From positions 1-6,777 of the forward strand of contig JANRJB010000463.1 in the NCBI GenBank assembly GCA_033764265.1: a stretch of DNA of 6,777 nucleotides, written 5' to 3'. Below, piece after piece: positions 1-6,321 of the stretch. The notes below the pieces were generated by a model. That model searched no databases and was not told the origin of the DNA. It saw only the letters and a list, made by a program, of their open reading frames with translations. Position 1 is the first letter of the stretch; every line of letters begins with the position of its first letter. The position numbers were made by a program, and so were the translations under genes. The stretch is from VGEM01 sp033764265. Its GTDB lineage: Bacteria; Pseudomonadota; Alphaproteobacteria; Rhodospirillales; Rhodospirillaceae.

Positions 1-594
1 GCGCAAGTTGAACTGGGCTTTTTGATTCAACACGGTCTCGCTGGCCTTGCGATACCAGTTGGCCGCCTGCTCGTAGTCGATTTTCCCAGTCTCTCCCATC
101 TGATGAATCCAGCCGAGCATGAACGCGGCGTCGGAGTGGCCCTGCATGGCGGCCTTTTCGAACAGCGGCGCGGCCGCGGCCCAGCTGCCGACGATGTTTC
201 CCCGGCTATTGCCGATCATGATGGCCAGCCAGTACTGACCCAGCGCATTGCCCTTCGCGGCGGCCTTCTCGTACCACATGACCGCCTGGGCCTCATCGAT
301 CGGAACACCCACGCCGGTGGCATAGGCGGCGCCCATCATGAACATGGCGCCGGCGTCGTCCATGTCGACGGCGCGCCGCAACAGGTCGAGCGACTTGGTG
401 CCGTCCTTCTCAACACCGTTGCCGGTCGCGTAACGCACGGAAAGTTCCTTGATCGCTTCCGCGTCGTCCTCGGCGCTGAGTCGCTCAAGTTCGGCGACCG
501 AGAACTTTGTCACGTCCCGTTCAGGTACGGCGCAACCGGCCAGCAACACGCACATCAGGGCCGCACCACAGCAAGCCAACACACCTCGTGTCAT
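1..594 (-). CDS. Sel1-repeat (TPR-like) lipoprotein, 3' end cut by window edge
   Basis: This gene encodes a secreted lipoprotein built of Sel1-type helical repeats; 198 residues are visible and the frame is open to the left edge. The start is ATG at 594-592, backed by a strong GAGGAG ribosome binding site 9 nt upstream. Residues 1-21 form a lipoprotein signal peptide with the lipobox L18-A19-G20-C21; residue +2 is Ala, not Asp, which by the usual rule favours outer-membrane sorting. Sel1 units run at about 44-79, 80-115, 116-152 (degenerate) and 153-187, with a further one starting near 190. Typical elements are YATGNGV, YATGVGV, WYEKAAAKG and WYRKAS. Sel1 repeats are known as protein-interaction scaffolds. 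The gene lies 52 bp after the secretin gene on the same strand with no terminator between, so co-transcription is likely. A role in secretin assembly is possible but is inference only. Family call is firm, function unknown. Confidence 0.93.
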   Translation of the reverse strand, partial: MTRGVLACCGAALMCVLLAGCAVPERDVTKFSVAELERLSAEDDAEAIKELSVRYATGNGVEKDGTKSLDLLRRAVDMDDAGAMFMMGAAYATGVGVPIDEAQAVMWYEKAAAKGNALGQYWLAIMIGNSRGNIVGSWAAAAPLFEKAAMQGHSDAAFMLGWIHQMGETGKIDYEQAANWYRKASETVLNQKAQFNLR

Positions 595-603
595 TATCGA
601 CTT

Positions 604-609
604 CTCCTC
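604..609 (-). promoter_or_regulatory. Ribosome binding site of the Sel1 lipoprotein gene
   Basis: The minus strand reads GAGGAG here, 9 nt before the ATG at 594. It is the clearest Shine-Dalgarno sequence in the window and fixes the start of the lipoprotein gene. It suggests this gene is translated independently of gspD, unlike the coupled genes upstream. Confidence 0.8.
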
Positions 610-646
610 TCACGTGTTCTCAATTCGGATTTCGTTCGCCCCGATC

Positions 647-2860
647 TCAGCGCACGTCCGGGACCGGTGATGGGGCCGGGATATCGGGCAGGGGCGCATA
701 ATTGGTCATGCCGATGGGCGGCAGTTGCCCCAAATCGTTCTTGAAGGCGTCGCGCACGAACTGCGCCGATTCCGGCCCGTCGATGATGTAGGGCGTCAGC
801 AGCACGATCAGTTCGATGCGGGTGCGACCGGTGGACTGAGTCTTGAACAGACTGCCGAGGATCGGGATGTCCTTCAGCATGGGCACGCCGGTATCGCCTT
901 TGCTGAAGTTCTCCGAGATCAAGCCGCCCAGTAGCACCGTCTGGCCGTCGTTCAGGGCCAGCGTGGTCTGGATCGCGCGGGTGAAGATGGTCGGGCTCTG
1001 CACCGTCGAGATGCGATTGGCCTGGGCCTCGCTGACTTCCTGCGCGATCGTCAGGTCGACACGCCGGTTGGAGTTGATGGCGGGCGTGACCGAAAGATTG
1101 ACGCCGGTATTGCGGTACTGAATGTCCTGCAAGAGGGAACTGTTGCCGCCGACGGTTCCGTCCGGGGCGGTCTGCTGCGTGGTGATGATCGGCACTTGGG
1201 TTCCAACCTGGATGTTGGCCGCCTTGCCGCTGCTGGCGACCACCCGCGGGCTCGACAAGATGGTGACCTTGTTCTTGTTGGCCGAGGAGTTGAGCGTGCC
1301 GATGAAGTCGCCGCGGTCGCGGATCAGGCTGATAAGGATTCCCTCGTCGGACTTGATCGCGGTCGCGTTGGCCTTGGCCGCCACGCCGTTGTCGAAGCTC
1401 AAGGCCACACTTAGATCCTCGCCTTCGTTCAAGGTGACTTCGGCGATGGTGGCCTCGATCATCACCTGAAGCGGCGCGCGATCCATCTGGTCGGCCAGGG
1501 CGCGGAACTGTGAAAACTCCTCCGCCGTGCCGCGGAAAATGATGGCGTTGCGCGCCGTATCGACGATGACCTGCCCCGTGCCCGACGCCGCCGGGCGCCC
1601 GGTGCCCTGCTCGGCCGTGCGCGCCCCCGCACCCGCGACGGCGCCGGCGTTCATGGCCGCGGCCGTACCTGGCGTGGCGGTCGCCGTGTTGGACACGCCC
1701 GGGCCGCCCATCACCCGCGACAGTACATCGGCCAGTTCGGCCGCCGACGAATTCTTGACCTGGTAGTAGTAGATTCCCAGCGTGTTGACCGTTTGGCTGG
1801 GTTGGTCGAGTTCGGCCGCCCAGTTGATCACGTGCTGCATGGTTTCCGCGCTGACCGTGAACACGATGATGGTGTTCAGGGGTGCCACGATCACCAATTT
1901 GATGGCCAGCGTTCCATCCGAGGCGACACCGACCGTGTAACCCTCAGCTGTCAGCACCTGGACGAGCTGCTCGCCGAGTTTCTGAGCCGACCAGTAGCGC
2001 GGCGAGATTTTCATGCTGCGCGAGCCGGCCATGTGTGGCTGGTCGAGAACCTCGATGGTTTCGATGGCGGCCGCGACATCCTCCGACTTGCCCAGGATCA
2101 ACAACCCATTCAGCTGGTTCACACCTTGGATCTGGATGCGTTCCTGCAGCGCCACGTTCAACCACGTGGTCATGAACGCGGTCTGAGTATTCTTGAGCTG
2201 GACGAACTGGAAGATCGGCCGCATGTCTTCGGGCATGTTGGCCGACGCCCGCGACCAGATGATTCGCGGCAGGTCCTGCCGGCGATTGGCGCTTTCGACG
2301 ATGCGGTACACGCCGTTCTGATAGACCACGCTGATCCCGTAGTTGCCCAGGACCTGCGTGACCAAGCCATAGAACGCGTCGGGATCGACCGGCTCGTTGG
2401 TGCGCAGGGTGACGATCTGCTGGCGGGCGGTGACGGCGCTGTCGATCTCGAAGCTGACCTTGAGCAGGTCGCCGAACACGGTGTTGATGAACGTCGGCAG
2501 ATTGATGCCGTCGAATGTGACGCTGATCTTTTCACCCGACAGGCTAGGCGGCGCCTCGCTCGAATAGGGCGACGCGCTGGTGCGCCCGAGCGGGGTCTGC
2601 AGGCCTTCGCGCACAACCGTATCGGTTTGAATCGGTCCGGTCGTCGTGGACATGTCGACGTCCACCGCCGGCGCCCTGACGCTGGGCGGAATCGGGCGCG
2701 GTTCGGGCATTTTCGGGCCGTCGATGTTGGCGCAGCTGCCCAGCAGCGCGATGGCCAGGATTGCGGCGACCAGAACCCCCGGGTCGCGGCCGGCGCCGCG
2801 CATCGCGGTCCGACGGTCAGTGCCGCAGGTCGCGGGCATCTGGTCACAGGTCAGTCGCAT
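647..2860 (-). CDS. gspD: Type II secretion system secretin GspD, predicted lipoprotein
   Basis: This is the outer-membrane channel subunit of a type II secretion system, a multimeric gate for folded periplasmic proteins. Numbering from the GTG at 2863: a signal peptide ends at lipobox L41-G42-S43-C44 (+2 Ala). N0 spans about 112-190, N1 212-276, N2 282-355 and N3 358-465. N3 carries an Ala/Gly/Thr-rich insert at 386-430. The secretin core is about 466-695, with the family signature VPMLKDIPILGSLF at 660-673 and RIELIVLLTPYII at 682-694. A short proline-rich tail follows, with no obvious long S-domain. The start is ambiguous: GTG at 2863 and ATG at 2860 are adjacent, both follow AAGGA, and both overlap the gspC stop. 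A Met at residue 21 (ATG 2803) gives a more usual signal length but lacks a good RBS. The K-L-M-N-D order supports T2SS over a type IV pilus secretin. Confidence 0.95.
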   Translation of the reverse strand: MRLTCDQMPATCGTDRRTAMRGAGRDPGVLVAAILAIALLGSCANIDGPKMPEPRPIPPSVRAPAVDVDMSTTTGPIQTDTVVREGLQTPLGRTSASPYSSEAPPSLSGEKISVTFDGINLPTFINTVFGDLLKVSFEIDSAVTARQQIVTLRTNEPVDPDAFYGLVTQVLGNYGISVVYQNGVYRIVESANRRQDLPRIIWSRASANMPEDMRPIFQFVQLKNTQTAFMTTWLNVALQERIQIQGVNQLNGLLILGKSEDVAAAIETIEVLDQPHMAGSRSMKISPRYWSAQKLGEQLVQVLTAEGYTVGVASDGTLAIKLVIVAPLNTIIVFTVSAETMQHVINWAAELDQPSQTVNTLGIYYYQVKNSSAAELADVLSRVMGGPGVSNTATATPGTAAAMNAGAVAGAGARTAEQGTGRPAASGTGQVIVDTARNAIIFRGTAEEFSQFRALADQMDRAPLQVMIEATIAEVTLNEGEDLSVALSFDNGVAAKANATAIKSDEGILISLIRDRGDFIGTLNSSANKNKVTILSSPRVVASSGKAANIQVGTQVPIITTQQTAPDGTVGGNSSLLQDIQYRNTGVNLSVTPAINSNRRVDLTIAQEVSEAQANRISTVQSPTIFTRAIQTTLALNDGQTVLLGGLISENFSKGDTGVPMLKDIPILGSLFKTQSTGRTRIELIVLLTPYIIDGPESAQFVRDAFKNDLGQLPPIGMTNYAPLPDIPAPSPVPDVR

Positions 2861-3420
2861 CACGGTGCATCCTTGGTCTCGGGTTTCTTGGGATCGAAAA
2901 GCTTCAGTTCGCGGCGGTCGGCGCCGTCGGTGAACACCAGTCGGTCGGGTCCGATGGCCTCGATCCGTTCGCCGTTGGGCAAGCTGTCGCTGGCACCCAG
3001 GGTCAGAATTCTCTTGGCGTCGGCCGCGATCACAAACGCCACGACGGTTTCGCCCTGCCGGGCCGTGCCGATGAACCGCCAGCCGGTGCGCGCAGCCGGG
3101 TCTTCCGGGGCCGGTTCGGGTTCTTTGGCGGTCGCGGCCAGTGCTTCAAGTTCGCTCGGGTCGGGCTCGAAGGCCACCATGCCGAGCGCCTGCGCGCGGC
3201 GTTCGCCCAGCTGCGCCGGCGACCATGTCGGCACGGTCAACGTGTCCGGACCGGCGCCCGGGACCGTCACCGCCGCCGGCGGCGAGCGGCCGTCGAACCA
3301 GCCGAGCAGAGCCACCAGGATCAGCGCGACGGCGTGAACCGCATAGGCCGACCGTCCCTTCAGCAAGGTCCCGCCACCCGCCAACACATCGCGATCCAGA
3401 ATTTTGCGCAGACTGTTCAT
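2860..3420 (-). CDS. gspC: GspC/XpsN-like T2SS inner-membrane linker protein without PDZ domain
   Basis: This 186-residue protein is the likely link between the inner-membrane platform and the secretin. It has a short basic cytoplasmic N-terminus, one membrane helix at about 27-42 (AVHAVALILVALLGWF) and a Pro/Ala/Glu-rich periplasmic linker at about 46-112. A compact beta-rich domain at about 113-175 (WRFIGTARQGE... LPNGERIEAIGPDRLVF) has the pattern of the GspC homology region (HR), which in the family binds the N0 domain of GspD. The C-terminal PDZ domain or coiled coil of classical GspC is absent; the protein ends in a charged tail. It sits between gspM (20 bp upstream) and gspD (overlapping stop and start), the place held by xpsN in Xanthomonas, so gspN or xpsN would be an equally fair name. 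The start is ATG at 3420 with no clear RBS. Assignment rests on position, topology and HR pattern. Confidence 0.75.
   Translation of the reverse strand: MNSLRKILDRDVLAGGGTLLKGRSAYAVHAVALILVALLGWFDGRSPPAAVTVPGAGPDTLTVPTWSPAQLGERRAQALGMVAFEPDPSELEALAATAKEPEPAPEDPAARTGWRFIGTARQGETVVAFVIAADAKRILTLGASDSLPNGERIEAIGPDRLVFTDGADRRELKLFDPKKPETKDAP
2870..2874 (-). promoter_or_regulatory. Ribosome binding site of gspD
   Basis: The minus strand reads AAGGA, 6 nt before the GTG at 2863 and 9 nt before the ATG at 2860. It lies inside the last codons of the gspC-like gene, so secretin translation is probably coupled to that gene. It favours the upstream start pair over the internal Met 21. Confidence 0.55.
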
Positions 3421-3440
3421 GGTCGGTTTTCGCGACGGCC

Positions 3441-4046
3441 TTACTGCAACTTCAGGAAAGTCGAAACGTCGGTTTCCATGCGGGCGTTCCGGCCGGTGCG
3501 AACGATCAGGCGGTCGACGATGACCATGCGCTCGTTTTCGGCCGCGTCGGCGGTGAAGTTGACCGCGCCGGCGGGGCGAAACGCTGAAATAACCTTGGCG
3601 GTCATCCGCTCGACGCCGTCGAGCCCATCGCCGGCATTGCCGCCGTCAAGCTGAGTACGAGTGATCAGCACCTGCTGCACCTCGAGCCCGTGAGCCTGGA
3701 AGCGGTCGCGCAGCCAGGCCTCGAAACTCGCCTCGCCCAGGCCGGACGTGGCGGCGCGCCAGAAGCGCGCATCGAGACGGGTGCGAAGCCCTTCGCTTTC
3801 GGCCAGCCGCGGGCCCCACGACGTATCGTCGACCAAACGAGTGAGTCGGGCGATTTCCGACTGCTGCGATTGCAGGCGCGCTTCGGCCGCGTCGATGCGC
3901 CCGGCCAGCATCACCACTGCCGACAGCCATACCAGCGCGCCCGCCGCCAGCATCAACAGCTTGGCGCGTTCGGGTGTCGTGCCCTCGGCCTTCAGGCGCG
4001 CCTGCAGCGCGCGCAGCCGGGCTTCGATGTCTTCCATCAGGTTCAT
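3441..4046 (-). CDS. gspM: Type II secretion system inner-membrane platform protein GspM
   Basis: This 201-residue bitopic protein is the likely GspM, which partners GspL in the T2SS inner-membrane platform. A short charged cytoplasmic N-terminus (1-28) precedes one membrane helix at about 29-49. A coiled-coil stretch follows at about 50-73 (AEARLQSQQSEIARLTRLV). The periplasmic part from about 95 contains two beta-alpha-beta-like units, including FEAWLRDRFQAHGLEVQQVLI and an end strand MVIVDRLIV, consistent with the ferredoxin-like fold known for GspM. Length is close to XpsM-type proteins. The ATG at 4046 overlaps the gspL stop as ATGA, which implies translational coupling; a second ATG lies three codons in. 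GspM sequences diverge widely, so the call uses topology and gene order as much as sequence. A PilO-like protein has the same architecture but would be expected with PilM/PilN/PilP, which are not here. Confidence 0.85.
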   Translation of the reverse strand: MNLMEDIEARLRALQARLKAEGTTPERAKLLMLAAGALVWLSAVVMLAGRIDAAEARLQSQQSEIARLTRLVDDTSWGPRLAESEGLRTRLDARFWRAATSGLGEASFEAWLRDRFQAHGLEVQQVLITRTQLDGGNAGDGLDGVERMTAKVISAFRPAGAVNFTADAAENERMVIVDRLIVRTGRNARMETDVSTFLKLQ

Positions 4047-5161
4047 GCGCGCCCACCGGCCGGCTGCGACAGATTGAACTTCAAGCGCAACGACCGGGAC
4101 TGCGCCAAGGTTCGGGCGCTCACTTCGGCAAACAGCGGGTCCTGTTCGAACAGCTCGATGAACCGTGTCGCCTCAAGATCGCCGTCGCCCTCGATCGACA
4201 TTTCGATGACGCCTGTGTCGTAAGTCCAATCGATGATCTTGACGTTCTGTCCGTTGAGCAGCGCGAACGCCTGGGCCAGCGCGTCGAACTGCGACGGGAA
4301 TGGCTCGAGCGCGAGCATGCGGTCGGCGGCGTCCAGGTTGGCCAGCGTCGCGTCGCGCTGGGCGCGCACCGGCTCGCTGGCCGCGAGCAGGCGATTGACC
4401 TCGACCTGAAGGTCGGCGGTGGTCGACGCCATGGCGGTCAATTTCGCTCCCAGGAACACCGGCACCGCCAAGGCCAGCGCCACGGCGGCGGCGCGATACT
4501 GCGGCGTGTCGAGCAGCGTCAACGCATCGGCCAGCAGATCGCGGCGCAAGGCCCAGGGGGCATCCATGAACGCCACATTCGACACGTCGGGCCGGCCCAA
4601 ATCGGCGCGGACCGGGCCCAGGCGCGCGACCCGGATGAACCCTGACCATTCCGCCGCCGAGGGCGGCCGGGCCCACCAGCGCGTGGCCAGCAGCATCGCG
4701 TTGCTCCAAACCTGTCCCTCGACGCCGTCGATGCACGCCACCAGTCGCACGCCATCGGCCGCCGGGGCGCGCAGAAACGTTTCAGGCACGATGGTGCACT
4801 TGGCGCGGTCCAAGCCGGCCGCGGCGATGGCGGCCGCGACCTTGTCCTCGTCCCAGGCGTAGACGCATGCTTGAGGGCCCGCCCAGGACACCGCATGGCC
4901 TGCGGCCTGGAACGGCGCCCATCGGCGAATCATCAACGTCAACGTGGCGCGGCGCTGGGCGACCGACAGGTTCGCCGGCACCGTGAAGGTCTCATGCTTC
5001 AACAGCGCGCGGCTGACCACCCAGATGATGCGCGTGCCGGGGCCCGCAACCTCAGTCGTCGAGGCCAAGCCCTGCAAGTACGGCTTCGGGGGTTGGGAAA
5101 ACGTCGCCCGGATCAGGTTCGTCAGCGGGGCCGCGCGCGCGGCGAGGGATGCGAAGTTCAT
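4043..5161 (-). CDS. gspL: Type II secretion system platform protein GspL
   Basis: This 372-residue protein is the likely GspL, the bitopic inner-membrane protein that recruits the T2SS ATPase GspE in the cytoplasm and pairs with GspM. Residues about 40-205 form the cytoplasmic part, including MIRRWAPF (77-84) and alternating strands and helices of a reduced actin-like GspL/PilN-type region. One membrane helix lies at about 223-243 (AAAVALALAVPVFLGAKLTA). A coiled-coil stretch (about 247-282) and a periplasmic ferredoxin-like domain (about 285-366) follow, the latter with VKIIDWTYDTGVIEMSIEG and SLRLKFNLS. Length and layout suit the short XpsL-type GspL. The ATG start at 5161 overlaps the end of gspK by 110 bp and has only a weak RBS. 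TTG codons at residues 29 and 32, or GTG at 48, are alternatives; GTG 48 would avoid the overlap but would cut into the first strand. Confidence 0.87.
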   Translation of the reverse strand: MNFASLAARAAPLTNLIRATFSQPPKPYLQGLASTTEVAGPGTRIIWVVSRALLKHETFTVPANLSVAQRRATLTLMIRRWAPFQAAGHAVSWAGPQACVYAWDEDKVAAAIAAAGLDRAKCTIVPETFLRAPAADGVRLVACIDGVEGQVWSNAMLLATRWWARPPSAAEWSGFIRVARLGPVRADLGRPDVSNVAFMDAPWALRRDLLADALTLLDTPQYRAAAVALALAVPVFLGAKLTAMASTTADLQVEVNRLLAASEPVRAQRDATLANLDAADRMLALEPFPSQFDALAQAFALLNGQNVKIIDWTYDTGVIEMSIEGDGDLEATRFIELFEQDPLFAEVSARTLAQSRSLRLKFNLSQPAGGRA

Positions 5162-6146
5162 AGTCGGTCCGCCATGGTTGAACCTTGCTGAAGGGCACCA
5201 TCGTCAGCGAGAAGCGCACTCGCTCGCCGGAGGTGCGGTGAAACATGTCGACGATGGTGCAGGGGCCCGGCGAGAAGCTGTAGAAGAACGGCTCCTCGAT
5301 CAGGCTGGTGCCGGCCGCCGCGCCGACCTCGCGCTGGTTGCGCAGGGACTTGTCGCGCCGCCGTTCGACGATGGATCGCGCGCCCTCTTCGGTGACGCGC
5401 GGCAGGGCGGCGCGCAGGATTCGCTCAGGCGCGGTGTTGGGATTGAACCCGGTCGACTGGCAGGTCGTCAGCAAAGGACCCTGAAGGTCTTCGGCCCACA
5501 ACTGCGAGACCCCCGACCACGACATGACATCGCGCGCCTGATAAGGCGTCAGCAGCGCCTGGTTGGGCGGGGCGCGCAGGCCCGCCAGGCGGTAGTCGCG
5601 CTCCTCCGCGCCGGCCAGGCGGTTCAGGTCGTCTTCGTCCACGTAGTCGCGCAGCGTGTCGATCATGCGGTTGCGCTGCGTTTCGGGCAGGTCGAATTGG
5701 GCCAGCAACTCATCCAGCGCGCGCGGGTCCAGCGCATTCAGCTGCAGCAGCCCTCGCCCGTCCTGGAGCCGGATGACGAGGTCGGGGTAGCTTTGTACCG
5801 CGTACGGCCGACCGTCGAACGCCAGGGCCAGACGCGACGAGAAATTGCCCACCATGATCGCGTCGATGTCGGCGGCATCGGGCAGTTCGAGGTCGCCGCC
5901 GATTTCCAGCCCGCGCCCGCTGAACGGCCGGGTCGCGAGCAGGAAGATCAGCTCGTTACGGACGTCGGCGACGGCGAGCTGCACATCGACCTTGTCGCGC
6001 AAGGCCTGGGCGTTGCTGACCGCGGTGCTCACCCAGGCACTGACGGCAGCCACCACCAGCCCCAGGCCGGCGATGATCCACAACACCAGCGGCAGCACGA
6101 AGCCGGCGGTGCGCGTCCCAGAGCAATTCGACGAATATCCCGGCAT
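5052..6146 (-). CDS. gspK: Type II secretion system minor pseudopilin GspK
   Basis: This is the large minor pseudopilin of the T2SS, known to cap the pseudopilus tip with GspI and GspJ. From the ATG at 6146 it has 364 residues. A prepilin leader ends at G15 and the mature protein would start F16-V-L-P-L-V-L-W, followed by a hydrophobic helix to about 39. Position +5 is Leu rather than the Glu of other pseudopilins, as is usual for GspK. The helical GspK domain shows LLQLNALD (133-140), YVDEDD (168-173), GAEERDY (179-185), a PPNQALLT segment and the diagnostic FNPNTAPERIL (234-244). The last part (about 285-333) is the alpha/beta domain. The start is uncertain: a second in-frame ATG at 6248 would add 34 residues with four cysteines. 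Neither start has a good RBS. The stop lies inside gspL. The prepilin peptidase needed to process it is not in this window. Confidence 0.92.
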   Translation of the reverse strand: MPGYSSNCSGTRTAGFVLPLVLWIIAGLGLVVAAVSAWVSTAVSNAQALRDKVDVQLAVADVRNELIFLLATRPFSGRGLEIGGDLELPDAADIDAIMVGNFSSRLALAFDGRPYAVQSYPDLVIRLQDGRGLLQLNALDPRALDELLAQFDLPETQRNRMIDTLRDYVDEDDLNRLAGAEERDYRLAGLRAPPNQALLTPYQARDVMSWSGVSQLWAEDLQGPLLTTCQSTGFNPNTAPERILRAALPRVTEEGARSIVERRRDKSLRNQREVGAAAGTSLIEEPFFYSFSPGPCTIVDMFHRTSGERVRFSLTMVPFSKVQPWRTDYELRIPRRARGPADEPDPGDVFPTPEAVLAGLGLDD

Positions 6147-6268
6147 GATTTTGAACTGGATGAACCGCTTGCGCGGGCACGGCCCGCCACAACCCCGCAG
6201 CTTGCAGAAGCTACAGACCGGGGTCGCTCCGCCGATAGTGAAAACCATGTTAGGCCCGCGGCGCCGGA

Positions 6269-6286
6269 CATGACGAAGGTGTCATG
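6269..6286. repeat. Perfect inverted repeat CATGAC-N6-GTCATG upstream of gspK
   Basis: Two perfect 6-bp arms (CATGAC and GTCATG) are separated by GAAGGT. The element lies 36 bp past the stop of the glycosyltransferase gene and upstream of both possible gspK starts. It could be an operator half-site pair or a small RNA hairpin. It has no T-run on either side, so it is not a standard intrinsic terminator. With only one copy seen, chance cannot be excluded. Confidence 0.35.
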
Positions 6287-6321
6287 AAGCGCAACCGACG
6301 AGCGTCGCAAGCGCGGTATCG

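Noticed and set aside
22..744. A 240-codon plus-strand open frame opposite the Sel1 gene
   Set aside because: The opposite strand carries a signal peptide, lipobox, strong RBS and regular Sel1 repeats; the plus-strand frame has none of these.
2170..2847. A second minus-strand frame of 225 codons inside gspD
   Set aside because: It is a frame-shifted reading of gspD made of Arg, Ser, Pro and Cys, with no independent start signal.
647..2863. Secretin of a type IV pilus (PilQ) or type III system instead of T2SS
   Set aside because: No AMIN domain or pilMNOP neighbours are seen, and the adjacent GspK-type pseudopilin and L-M-N order point to T2SS.
1793..3337. A 514-codon plus-strand open frame opposite gspD and gspC
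   Set aside because: It mirrors strongly supported secretin coding sequence, has an Asp/Arg/His-rich composition typical of complement frames, and shows no recognisable fold.
6197..6217. Short hairpin AGCTT-N4-AAGCT upstream of gspK
   Set aside because: Only five base pairs, no U-tract or repeated copy, and it may lie inside the extended gspK frame; chance is likely.
4944..6287. A 447-codon plus-strand open frame opposite gspK
   Set aside because: It lies wholly opposite a gene with clear GspK motifs, its protein is rich in Arg, Gln and His with no domain or hydrophobic pattern, and long antisense frames are expected in GC-rich DNA.
6222..6321. Intrinsic terminator after the glycosyltransferase gene
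   Set aside because: The hairpin-like repeats in this stretch, including CGACG-AG-CGTCG at 6296-6307 and the dyad at 6269-6286, are not followed by a T-run in the minus-strand direction.
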